A stretch of DNA of 36,035 nt, from NCBI GenBank assembly GCA_910583775.1, contig CAJTYD010000019.1, forward strand, positions 1 through 36,035, written 5' to 3'. Shown one piece after another: positions 23,268-31,221 of the stretch; within the stretch, counting starts at the first letter, position 1; every line of letters begins with the position of its first letter. The notes below the pieces were generated by a model, which searched no databases, had not been told where the DNA came from, and saw nothing but the letters and a program-made list of their open reading frames with translations. A program made the position numbers and the translations under genes. Origin of the DNA: an uncultured Muribaculaceae bacterium (GTDB taxonomy: Bacteria > Bacteroidota > Bacteroidia > Bacteroidales > Muribaculaceae).

Positions 23268-23284
23268 CGACCGCGGTGCGGTCG
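23268..23284. repeat. CGACCGC/GCGGTCG hairpin, second copy
   Basis: CGACCGC and GCGGTCG are separated by GGT. It follows clamp hairpin 2 by 20 bases, repeating the order seen at 22942-23005. Confidence 0.7.
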
Positions 23285-23933
23285 CGGATACAAATCACAG
23301 AATGCAAGTGATATACACATTCCCTCTCTCCTTCCGGCAAGGGGATGTCTAAGCGGCGGGGCAAACCGTCCCCAAGAGCAGACAGCAGCAGACCTTTTTT
23401 CAAATAATCTAAGGTGTTTATGCCCGGCCTCCCCGACTGACACCGGGAGGAAAACGGCATCACCCTTAAATGCCACGTGTTAGACCCACAGGCGAGAACC
23501 ATCATGCAAACAGACATAAAAAAAGATAGGCATCTTTCACAAGAGGCCTACCGAAATGCGAATCAATGTTGTTGTCAATATTAAATTCTACAAACCTAAC
23601 ATAAACGAATTTACCAGTTGAAATTCCTAACACTAACCAATATTATTTCGTTTTATAGAATAAGATAATTTGATTTCAATCTTATGTTAACCTAAATACC
23701 TGTTTTATCTATTTCCGATGTTACAAAATTACAACAGTTTCATCCCTACTGCAAGCTTTATAAATGCACATATCAATGAAATATAAATAATCAATAAGAT
23801 AACTTTCTTATATTCTGAATCTTATCTTCTAAGAATATAAGCACATATATGATTAATGGTATGACTGCCAAGCCATATCATTACATCTATTCTCGCGAAT
23901 ATGAATGGGATTTACTGAAAATTCTTCCTGATC
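23285..23933. other. Rest of the gene-free 22.7-23.9 kb gap
   Basis: From 23285 to about 23520 the DNA stays GC-rich and contains further pairings such as CCTCCC...GGGAGG near 23429-23451. From about 23520 to 23933 it is AT-rich and I see no gene, promoter pair or strong structure. The boundary in base composition near 23520 suggests that the 22.9-23.5 kb block is an insertion or repeat cluster. Confidence 0.5.
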
Positions 23934-25502
23934 TCAGATATTCTTGATGTCAGACTCGAAGGTATCGCGGTCAATCGCACGGTTTCTCATCCTGTTGCGA
24001 TAGGTATACACGGTGTTTACCGAATAATTGAGAATTCTGGCTATTTTGGTGCTTTCGGTCACTCCTAATTTAACGAATGCATAGATACGCAGCTCGGGAT
24101 TCAATTCCCGGTTTTTCGAAGAGAGGGATATCTGCTCTTCCGATCTGAGAAGTCCGTTCACGCGATCTATGAAATCGGGATAGAGATCAAGGATCACCGA
24201 GTCTATGGTCTTATAGAAATCATCGCTTCCGGTTTCGGCGATCTTTCCGTTCTTCAGCATTTTCAGAAGCTCGGAAGACTGTCCGGAGGATATCTTGCGG
24301 TCCACAAGTTTCACAAGCGAGCCGTACTGCTCAGAATAAGTTGAACACAACCCTATAAAATTACCTATATACGTATCCTTGAGCTTAGATTCCGACAATA
24401 GAGCCATATGAGCTTTCCTGCTTTTTCTCACCTCGCGAAGAAGAAAAACCACCAGCACGCCTAAAGCGAGCAAGAGAAGCGAGACGAGCACCACATAAAG
24501 GATCAGTTCGTTGCGGGAAGCATTGATCTCCCTCCTGTAGGCCTCATCTATGAGAGGCACCCATCCGGCCATGCTCACCATCCTTACCCGGGCATCACCG
24601 CGGTTAGCTTCCTCGAGGGCGAAATTGATATATCTGAAAGCATCGTCAAATTTTCCCTGGTCGTAAAGCCATGCAGCAAGCGCCGGAAGCGCGAATCCTT
24701 CTCTGACTCCGCTACGCACATCGCTTTCGGCTGCCTTTGCCAGATAGGCCGCATACTGACGGTTGTCGCCAAATGTACGATAGACCTTGGCAAGCTGAAA
24801 AGCCGTCATACCATAAAGATTTTCAGACGGCTGAAGCTTTGAGAGCAATGCCTCAAGACCCTTTCTCGCCTGCTCGTATTTCCCCTTGTTGACAAGACGC
24901 TCGTTTATTATAAAAGTATACATCAGGTCATCCTTCGGCAGAAGACTGATAAGGCTGTCGTCGCATTCGGAATATTTGTCGATATAATGCTCGGAATACA
25001 TTCCCTGCCCCGCCGCATAATTGGCAAGATTGGAATAGATCCGTCTTCCAGCCTGATAATAACTTATTTTTGCGTCCGTGTCCCGGCCGTCGACTTTCAG
25101 AGAATCGTATTTCAGCAAAGCATCGCTGAAGAATCCTGCCGAAGCGAGAGCATCGGCCATCGAGAGAGAAGTGAGCAGCATCTCCCTCTCGTCCCCGCTC
25201 CTACGGGCAGCCTTATCGGCCAGCGATGAATAGAGCAACGCGGAATCGGTCATGTTGGCACGATAGAGCGCCGAGATGTCGATCAATAACTTTATCCTCT
25301 CTTTTTCCGTAGTTTCGCGACTATTCAGAAGCTTTTTCTTTCTTCCCACCTTCGCCTCGAACTCGGAAGCATATTTCTCCGACTGGTTAATTACCCGGTT
25401 GAGGTTGACAAACTCATCCGCAGGCATAGATTTGTCTTTGCCCGACGAATAGCACAAAAGCGGGAATAAAAGAATTATTATAATCGGGAAGATAAGTTTC
25501 AT
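23934..25502 (-). CDS. DUF6377-type membrane regulator with TPR sensor and HTH
   Basis: A 522-residue protein. A signal peptide or signal anchor lies at about 1-20. A long helical, TPR-like region follows at about 30-320 (for example AFQLAKVYRTFGDNRQYAAY). A membrane helix sits at about 327-350 (ILYVVLVSLLLLALGVLVVF), and a cytoplasmic part ends in a LuxR-like helix-turn-helix (LGVTESTKIARILNYS, then NTVYTYRNRMRNRA). This matches Bacteroidetes DUF6377 regulators, which place a sensor outside and a DNA-binding domain inside on one chain. The signal and targets are unknown; no SusC/SusD pair or obvious partner is adjacent. The promoter -7 element is at 25559-25552. Confidence 0.85.
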   Translation of the reverse strand: MKLIFPIIIILLFPLLCYSSGKDKSMPADEFVNLNRVINQSEKYASEFEAKVGRKKKLLNSRETTEKERIKLLIDISALYRANMTDSALLYSSLADKAARRSGDEREMLLTSLSMADALASAGFFSDALLKYDSLKVDGRDTDAKISYYQAGRRIYSNLANYAAGQGMYSEHYIDKYSECDDSLISLLPKDDLMYTFIINERLVNKGKYEQARKGLEALLSKLQPSENLYGMTAFQLAKVYRTFGDNRQYAAYLAKAAESDVRSGVREGFALPALAAWLYDQGKFDDAFRYINFALEEANRGDARVRMVSMAGWVPLIDEAYRREINASRNELILYVVLVSLLLLALGVLVVFLLREVRKSRKAHMALLSESKLKDTYIGNFIGLCSTYSEQYGSLVKLVDRKISSGQSSELLKMLKNGKIAETGSDDFYKTIDSVILDLYPDFIDRVNGLLRSEEQISLSSKNRELNPELRIYAFVKLGVTESTKIARILNYSVNTVYTYRNRMRNRAIDRDTFESDIKNI

Positions 25503-25551
25503 GGACTGTCAGGAATATTTTTAAGGCATTATTCAGGATGCCGATAATTAA

Positions 25552-25559
25552 CAAAATTA
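25552..25559 (-). promoter_or_regulatory. -7 element of the DUF6377 regulator
   Basis: TAATTTTG on the minus strand. A TTTG lies upstream but at 23 bases, slightly beyond the usual spacing. Start is near 25545, with a leader of about 43 bases. Confidence 0.5.
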
Positions 25560-25592
25560 CATAAAAATATTATAAGTATCTCCAAAATGAAT

Positions 25593-25600
25593 TAATTTTG
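25593..25600 (+). promoter_or_regulatory. -7 element of the M16 peptidase gene
   Basis: TAATTTTG with no recognisable -33 box. Start is near 25607. It is back to back with the DUF6377 promoter. Confidence 0.5.
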
Positions 25601-25651
25601 CAAAAAAATTTTACAACAACGGGGACTTACACCCCCGGACTATTTCCTTAG

Positions 25652-26884
25652 ATGACAAACATTGATTCAAAATATCTCATACACACTTTTCCCAACGGGC
25701 TGAGGGCAGTCACAGCCAGAACATCAGGCATGGTCTGCTATGCCGGAGTCGTGGTCAACGCCGGCAGCCGGGATGAACCGGATACGCAGCAGGGTCTCGC
25801 CCACTTTGTGGAACACACGATTTTCAAAGGCACCTCCCGACGCTCGAGCTGGCATATCTCAAACCGTATGGAGACTGTCGGAGGAGAGCTCAACGCGTAT
25901 ACCACCAAGGAGGAGACCGTGATCTACGCCAACGCACCCGCCGGATATTCCGAACGCGCGCTTGAGCTTATCGCAGACCTGGTGAAAAACGCATCTTTCC
26001 CGGGCAAAGAGATAGAAAAGGAGCGCGAAGTCATCATCGAAGAGATCCACAGCTATCAGGACAGCCCCTCCGACTCGGTTTTTGACGAATTCGAAGAACT
26101 CATATATGCCGGATCAGATCTGGCGCACAATATTCTCGGCACACCCGAGAGCGTGCGCAGACTCACCCCCGCCGATGCCCGGAGTTTCATCGAGAATCAT
26201 TATACTGCCGGTAATCTCGTGGTCTATTGCTGCGGACCTGAGAACCCTGACCGTCTTATGAAGAAGATTGCCCGATATTTCAGCGACATTCCCGCAGGAA
26301 ATACAACAAACGGCCGTCCGATTCCGCAGCTCGCCCCGGTCTTTGACGAGAAACGCGACCGTGGCAACCACCAGGCCAACACGATAGCGGGCGTTCGCCT
26401 CTTCGGTCGCGACGATCCGCGGCGCCACGCCCTTTTCCTGCTTAACAATTATCTCGGGGGCCCATGCATGAATTCCCGTCTTAACCTCGAGCTTCGCGAA
26501 CGCCGCGGACTGGTATATACCGTAGAGAGCAGCATTGCCCTCATGAGCAACGCCGGAACAATGATGGTATATTTCGGCACCGACCCCGCCGACGTCAGGA
26601 AATGTCTCGCCCTTATCAACCGCGAGATCGAGCGGCTTGCCGCTTCGAAGATTCCCGAAAGGGCATTTTCAAGAATACGCGAGCAATATTGCGGCCAGCT
26701 TATAGTCGGATCCGACAATATGGAAAACCGTGCGATGTCTCTGGCCAAAAGCATTTCCTACTATAACGAGATCCATGATCTTGACTACACTGCCGCCATG
26801 ATGCGCGATGTCACGGCCACCCAGGTGAGGGAAATCGCCGGGCTTATCGCAGAACACGGGCTCAGTTCTCTCTCGATATGCTGA
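25652..26884 (+). CDS. M16-family zinc peptidase (insulinase/processing-peptidase type)
   Basis: A 410-residue single-unit M16 peptidase. The inverted zinc motif is HFVEH at 51-55 and the third ligand is a glutamate near residue 130 (EREVIIEEIH). LNAYTTKEETVIYA follows the motif as in active members. The C-terminal domain has the substrate-contact region LRERRGLVYTV. With about 410 residues it resembles the small processing proteases that dimerise, not the two-domain pitrilysin. No signal peptide is evident, so a cytoplasmic role in peptide turnover or maturation is likely. The dihydrouridine synthase gene follows closely (ATG 90 bases after this stop). Confidence 0.92.
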   Translation: MTNIDSKYLIHTFPNGLRAVTARTSGMVCYAGVVVNAGSRDEPDTQQGLAHFVEHTIFKGTSRRSSWHISNRMETVGGELNAYTTKEETVIYANAPAGYSERALELIADLVKNASFPGKEIEKEREVIIEEIHSYQDSPSDSVFDEFEELIYAGSDLAHNILGTPESVRRLTPADARSFIENHYTAGNLVVYCCGPENPDRLMKKIARYFSDIPAGNTTNGRPIPQLAPVFDEKRDRGNHQANTIAGVRLFGRDDPRRHALFLLNNYLGGPCMNSRLNLELRERRGLVYTVESSIALMSNAGTMMVYFGTDPADVRKCLALINREIERLAASKIPERAFSRIREQYCGQLIVGSDNMENRAMSLAKSISYYNEIHDLDYTAAMMRDVTATQVREIAGLIAEHGLSSLSIC

Positions 26885-26973
26885 GAGCATGACTTTTTGT
26901 GAGATCAATCATTATTCGACAGGCTTTCCCTCCCTCAAGAATCCGTTCCATAAATATCAGACAAAGAAAGAAA

Positions 26974-27987
26974 ATGAAAATAGCAGATGTTGATCTCGGG
27001 CCGATGCCCGTTTCCCTCGCTCCGATGGAAGACGTCACGGATCCCTCCTTCCGTCTTATATGCCGCGAGATGGGAGCCGCTTCGGTCTATACCGAGTTTG
27101 TCTCGGCCGAGGCTCTCGTCCGCGACATAAAGTCGACCACGCGTAAACTTGCGATAAACGATGCCGAGCGCCCCGTGGCCATACAGATCTACGGCAGAGA
27201 CCCCGAGGCCATGGTCGACGCGGCGAAAATCGTGGAGCAGGCCAATCCCGACATACTCGACATCAATTTCGGATGCCCCGTGAAAAAAGTGGCCTCCAAG
27301 GGCGCGGGCGCCGGTATGCTCCGTGACATTCCCAAAATGTTGAAAATCACGCGCGACGTGGTAAAAGCCGTATCGCTCCCCGTCACCGTCAAGACGCGGC
27401 TGGGCTGGGATTGCGAGAACAAGATCATCACCGAGCTGGGCCTGCAGCTCCAGGACTGCGGAATCAAGGCGCTCACGGTCCACGGCCGCACGCGCTCGCA
27501 GATGTATACCGGTGAGGCCGACTGGACCCTTATCGGCGAGCTAAAGGCCGATCCGAGAATGCAGATTCCCGTGATCGGCAACGGCGACATCACCTCCCCG
27601 GAAAAGGCTAAGGCAGCTTTCGGGCAATATGGTGTGGACGGCATCATGATAGGCCGCGGAGCTATCGGAGCCCCCTGGATTTTCAAGGAGGTAAGGGAAT
27701 ATATCGAAACCGGGAGCTATAATCCGGTTCCGGACCGTGAGAAATTCGAGATCCTGCGGCGCCAGATCCGCGAGAGCATCGACCGAATCGACGAATACCG
27801 CGGCATCCTTCACATCCGGAGGCACCTCGCCGCCACTCCCCTTTTCAAAGGCATCCCGAATTTCCGAGAGACAAGGATAAAGCTCCTTCGCGCCGAAACC
27901 GAGCAGGAACTTTTCGATCTTCTCAGTTATATCTCGGAAACATTCTTCGATTCACCATTTTTAACTGATGGAAATCTTCCGGCTTAA
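26974..27987 (+). CDS. dusB: tRNA-dihydrouridine synthase (DusB-like)
   Basis: A 337-residue FMN-dependent TIM-barrel enzyme that reduces uridine to dihydrouridine in the tRNA D-loop. It has APMEDVTDPSFR (flavin binding) at about 16-27, the catalytic C101 in DINFGCPVKKV, and the phosphate-binding IGNGDI and IMIGRGAIGAPWIF stretches. A GTG frame from 26899 is possible, but the ATG at 26974 (MKIADVDLG) fits the family start and follows an AAAGAAAG tract. It probably shares a transcript with the M16 gene. The exact tRNA position modified, and so the DusA/B/C assignment, is a judgement from similarity. Confidence 0.92.
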   Translation: MKIADVDLGPMPVSLAPMEDVTDPSFRLICREMGAASVYTEFVSAEALVRDIKSTTRKLAINDAERPVAIQIYGRDPEAMVDAAKIVEQANPDILDINFGCPVKKVASKGAGAGMLRDIPKMLKITRDVVKAVSLPVTVKTRLGWDCENKIITELGLQLQDCGIKALTVHGRTRSQMYTGEADWTLIGELKADPRMQIPVIGNGDITSPEKAKAAFGQYGVDGIMIGRGAIGAPWIFKEVREYIETGSYNPVPDREKFEILRRQIRESIDRIDEYRGILHIRRHLAATPLFKGIPNFRETRIKLLRAETEQELFDLLSYISETFFDSPFLTDGNLPA

Positions 27988-27997
27988 TAAATTTACC

Positions 27998-28005
27998 TAT
28001 TTTTG
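27998..28005 (+). promoter_or_regulatory. -7 element of the DUF2807-flippase pair
   Basis: TATTTTTG, full TAnnTTTG match; the -33 region is weak. Start is near 28012, a 40-base leader. Confidence 0.5.
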
Positions 28006-28051
28006 TAATTCTAAAGTTAAAATACCGAACGATAAAACAAAATTCTACAAC

Positions 28052-28783
28052 ATGAAAATTATGAATAGAATAGCATCATTTCTCGCCATAGCGGCCTTTT
28101 CGGTCCTCTCGGTCTCGGCCCAGCAGGAATACAAGGTAAATGTCGGTCAGTTCGACAAGATACAGCTTTCCGACAACATTAACGTAGTCTATTCCTGCGT
28201 GCCCGATTCTTCCGGTTACGCAGCCTATACCAGCGAGCGGAATATGGCAGACGCCTATATCTTCACCAATAAGAAAGGGACTCTGAAAATCTCCGTATCC
28301 GAAGAATATAAGGATAAGGACAACCTCCCTACAGTAAGGGTATATTCCGATTTCATCACCGGCGTAGAGAATTCATCAAAGAGCCTTCTGCATGTCGACC
28401 TCGGATTCTCCACACCTACTTTTTCGATCAAGCTCGTGGGTAACGGCAAAATAGTGGTCAACAACGTCAGATCGAACGAGCTGTCGGCCACGATCGCCAC
28501 CGGCAACGGCACGATCGCTGTTAACGGCAAATGCGACAAGGCTTCATTCAAGATGGTCGGCACCGGCGTTATCCAGGCCGACGGGCTGGAGGCCACTTCC
28601 GTGAAATGCACCAACATGGGAACAGGCACGATCGGATGCTGGGCAACCAAGACCCTCGACGTGAGAGGAATCGGATCCACCAAAGTCTACTATAAAGGTA
28701 ATCCTGAAATAAAGAAAGTGGGCGGCGGCAAAGTATTCCCGCTCACCGAAGCCTCGGCCGAGGGGGAGTCTTCTGAGGAATGA
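28052..28783 (+). CDS. Exported DUF2807 (GIN domain) protein
   Basis: A 243-residue protein. A signal peptide ends near SVSAQQ (about residue 24), followed by a DUF2807 'auto-transporter adhesin head GIN' domain, a right-handed beta-helix. It begins with the typical FDKIQLSDNINVVYS, and glycine/asparagine-rich rungs such as LVGNGKIVVNNV and TGNGTIAVNGK recur through about 120-225. The tail is acidic (EASAEGESSEE). Function is not established; such proteins are exported and may act at the outer surface or as envelope sensors. The ATG at 28052 is preferred because it gives a normal signal peptide. Its stop overlaps the flippase start by four bases (ATGA). Confidence 0.86.
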   Translation: MKIMNRIASFLAIAAFSVLSVSAQQEYKVNVGQFDKIQLSDNINVVYSCVPDSSGYAAYTSERNMADAYIFTNKKGTLKISVSEEYKDKDNLPTVRVYSDFITGVENSSKSLLHVDLGFSTPTFSIKLVGNGKIVVNNVRSNELSATIATGNGTIAVNGKCDKASFKMVGTGVIQADGLEATSVKCTNMGTGTIGCWATKTLDVRGIGSTKVYYKGNPEIKKVGGGKVFPLTEASAEGESSEE

Positions 28784-30279
28784 GTCAAGACAACGCCACT
28801 CCGTCGCTGAAACTGCGCACGGCACGGACGCTGAAATGGAACACGATCGACCGGTTCGCCACCCAGGTGCTTTATGCCCTGGTCGGACTGGTTCTGGCCA
28901 ACGTGCTCCCGCAGGCCGATTTCGGCGTTGTCGGCGTGCTCCTGGTCTTTCAGGCATTCGCCATCCTCTTTGTCGACAGCGGATTCGGAGCGGCCCTGCT
29001 CCAGCGCAAGGAACCCACGGAGGAGGACTACTGCACCGTATTCTGGTTCAATCTGGGAGTCAGCCTGCTCGTCTATGCGATTCTCTATTTCTGCGCCCCT
29101 GTAATAGCGCATGTTTTTCACGACAACCTTCAGCTCATTCCCCTCTCGAGGGTAATGTTCCTGACGTTTGTGCTCAACGGCCTTTCGATCGTACAGACAA
29201 ACAGGCTGATGAAGCGTATGGACGTGAAGATGGTCGCCGTGGCGAATGTGGTGGCGCTTACTGTTTCCGGAGCCGTCGGCATAGCCTTGGCGCTCACAGG
29301 ATTCGGACCGTGGGCACTCGTCTGGCAGTCGGTGGTGCTCGCCGGAGTGAAATCAGCATGGCTCTGGATAACCGGCGGATGGCTCCCCCGGAAAGGATTT
29401 TATATAACTTCTCTTAAGAAAATATGGCGCGTCGGACTCAGCGTCTTTTCCTCATCCGCCCTCAATACCCTTTGCCTGAATATTTATTCATTTATTATAG
29501 GGATTTATTACAATTTCAGCTCGCTCGGAGTCTATACCCAGGCCGACAAATGGAGCAAGATGGGATCGGCCTCCATATCGCAGATCCTGACTTCCTCATT
29601 TGTGCCTCTTCTTTCAAAATTTCAGGATGAACCCGACACCTTCCACCGCTATGTCGGTAAGATCAACCGTTTCACGGCTTTCATTCTCTTTCCGGTGATG
29701 CTGGGAGTGGCGGCTGTCGGAATGCCGCTTTTCCACACTCTCTTCGGAACGAAATGGGACGAAGCGATTCCTCTTTTCCAGATTCTTATGGTGAGGGGAA
29801 TATTTATCGTACTCATCTCTCTTTACAGCAATTACCTCCTCTCTTTAGGATACGCCAGGAGAATCTTCTCGGTAGAGCTGATAAAGGATGCGCTGATTAT
29901 CGGCGCCATTTTCGCAACGATATGGTTCGGCAGCGTCGAAGCCCTTGTCTGGGGCCAGCTCGCGGCTTCAGTAATCACTTATATCATCGTTCTGCTGATC
30001 ACATCACGCGCCATCGGTTATAATACACGCCGAATGACGGCCGACCTCCTCCCGTCGCTTCTGATATCTCTTGTCGCCACCGCCTCCGCACTCGCGCTGC
30101 TGCTGATTCAGAATCATCTCGCGGCCATGTCGCCTCGCCTTTCCGGGGCGATCCTTCTTGCTGCAATGCTCGGGGCGGGCTGTCTCGTATATCTCGCGGT
30201 CTGCCGGGTCGTACGTCTGCCGGAACTCAAGGAAGCATTAGGCTATGCCGCAGGCAGATTCCGCAACCGGAAAAGCTGA
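28780..30279 (+). CDS. Polysaccharide flippase, MOP/Wzx superfamily
   Basis: A 499-residue polytopic membrane protein with about 12-14 hydrophobic segments and the layout of the oligosaccharide-flippase branch of the MOP superfamily (RfbX/WzxC-like). It starts SLKLRTARTLKWNTIDRF, as WzxC-type exporters do. Members move lipid-linked oligosaccharides across the inner membrane for surface polysaccharide assembly. No glycosyltransferase or polymerase gene is adjacent, so it is outside any visible polysaccharide locus. Translation is probably coupled to the DUF2807 gene by the ATGA overlap. Confidence 0.88.
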   Translation: MSQDNATPSLKLRTARTLKWNTIDRFATQVLYALVGLVLANVLPQADFGVVGVLLVFQAFAILFVDSGFGAALLQRKEPTEEDYCTVFWFNLGVSLLVYAILYFCAPVIAHVFHDNLQLIPLSRVMFLTFVLNGLSIVQTNRLMKRMDVKMVAVANVVALTVSGAVGIALALTGFGPWALVWQSVVLAGVKSAWLWITGGWLPRKGFYITSLKKIWRVGLSVFSSSALNTLCLNIYSFIIGIYYNFSSLGVYTQADKWSKMGSASISQILTSSFVPLLSKFQDEPDTFHRYVGKINRFTAFILFPVMLGVAAVGMPLFHTLFGTKWDEAIPLFQILMVRGIFIVLISLYSNYLLSLGYARRIFSVELIKDALIIGAIFATIWFGSVEALVWGQLAASVITYIIVLLITSRAIGYNTRRMTADLLPSLLISLVATASALALLLIQNHLAAMSPRLSGAILLAAMLGAGCLVYLAVCRVVRLPELKEALGYAAGRFRNRKS

Positions 30280-30321
30280 CGGCAGAAACTGCCCCCCGCT
30301 TCCCGAGGCTTCTCCAATAAA

Positions 30322-30403
30322 AAACAAAAGTGAGGGGACTTCGCAATCACCTCACCTCTTTGGCTTAACTAAATAAATTCTTACATGTTAGGATCATAGT
30401 ATC
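30322..30403 (-). ncRNA. Candidate short leftward RNA ending in a terminator
   Basis: A minus-strand -7 element TAATTTTG (30417-30410) predicts a start near 30403. About 50 bases later GAGGTGAGG...CCTCAC forms a hairpin followed by TTTTGTTTTTT. The product would be about 80 bases. It holds a possible 10-codon frame (MILTCKNLFS) and no other gene. The -33 box is poor, so the promoter is only partly supported. Confidence 0.3.
30330..30355. terminator. Bidirectional hairpin after the flippase gene
   Basis: GTGAGG and CCTCAC pair over 6 bp, extended by AAAG/CTTT with a bulge, around a GGACTTCGCAATCA loop. The T tract is best on the minus strand (TTTTGTTTTTT). Confidence 0.65.
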
Positions 30404-30521
30404 TGGATGCAAAATTAATACATTATTTCTGTTCCCCTTTCAATTTCCGTATTAAATATTGTTAAATAATGTGAAGCAAGTGAACAATTTTGCACCTTTA
30501 GGAATCATCATCCTTAATATT

Positions 30522-30551
30522 GCATAAAAAATCTATATTAGTTTTTTATGC
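30522..30551. terminator. AT-rich hairpin downstream of the DUF3109 gene
   Basis: GCATAAAAAA pairs perfectly with TTTTTTATGC (10 bp) around a 10-base loop. It lies about 55 bases beyond the end of the ung-plug-DUF3109 unit and is the likely terminator. The remaining gap (30280-30604) shows nothing else clear. Confidence 0.55.
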
Positions 30552-30604
30552 GCTCCTAACTTACGTCTCAACCGGCTCCATAGACCAGTTTCTCTTTGCA
30601 CCGA

Positions 30605-31195
30605 TTATTTTTTGCCCGCTCCCTGTGCCTTCAGATACTCACGGGCCGTGAGGTCGAGCTCGTCATACCACTCCTGCCCGAAACGACGAATCAGCGGGTC
30701 CTTAAGAAATTCGTATGCCCTGACGCCCTTCCTGCGTCCGAGCACCTCGGCACATTTACAGATTTTCCATCTATGCATGTTGACAGCGGTGAACCCTGCA
30801 TATTCCTTCAGCCTGACCGGATAAAGATGACAGGAGGATGGCTTGAAGAATGGTATTTTCCCTTCGCGGTGCGCCTTCTCAAGAGCGCAAAGGCATTTTC
30901 CGCCGGGCGCGTAGGTAGTGAATACGCAATCGCGTCCATCGACAATTGATGTCACCAGATCGCCCTCCTCGTCATAATATCCCGGCCCCTGTTCCTCCAC
31001 CACCCTTTTGGCCGCAGGCGAAAGCATCGGATATATCTCGGGCATGAGTTCGCAAAGCCTCTCGTATTCCTCGTCGGTGAGAGGAGCGCCGGCGTCCCCC
31101 TCTATGCAGCATGCCCCTAAGCAGCTGTCAAGATCACATATAAAAAAGTTTTCTATTAAGTCGAGAGAAACAAGTGTATCTTTTATCTTAAGCAT
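30605..31195 (-). CDS. DUF3109 family cysteine-rich protein
   Basis: A 196-residue protein of the DUF3109 family, common in Bacteroidetes. The N-terminus LVSLDLIENFFICDLDSC and the cluster CLGACCIEGDAGAPL, together with later cysteines (DCVFTTY, GGKCLCALE, SSCHLYPV and WKICKC), suggest a metal or Fe-S site, as in YkgJ-type CxxCxxxxCxxC proteins. That is an inference. I chose the ATG at 31195 (MLKIKDTLVSLD), which fits the family start; a GTG at 31225 would overlap the preceding gene. It follows the plug gene by 26 bases and is probably co-transcribed. Confidence 0.86.
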   Translation of the reverse strand: MLKIKDTLVSLDLIENFFICDLDSCLGACCIEGDAGAPLTDEEYERLCELMPEIYPMLSPAAKRVVEEQGPGYYDEEGDLVTSIVDGRDCVFTTYAPGGKCLCALEKAHREGKIPFFKPSSCHLYPVRLKEYAGFTAVNMHRWKICKCAEVLGRRKGVRAYEFLKDPLIRRFGQEWYDELDLTAREYLKAQGAGKK

Positions 31196-31221
31196 ATTCA
31201 ATAGTTTATTATTCTTGCATA

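Noticed and set aside
23092..23517. A 141-codon frame on the minus strand
   Set aside because: It runs through the 39-bp tandem duplication and two palindromes, so the 'protein' mirrors repeat DNA. No domain, signal or promoter fits. If the block is a dispersed repeat, similar frames would appear elsewhere without being genes.
23849..23947. A 32-codon plus-strand frame overlapping the 3' end of the DUF6377 gene
   Set aside because: No promoter, no membrane or domain feature, and it converges into an established gene; probably chance.
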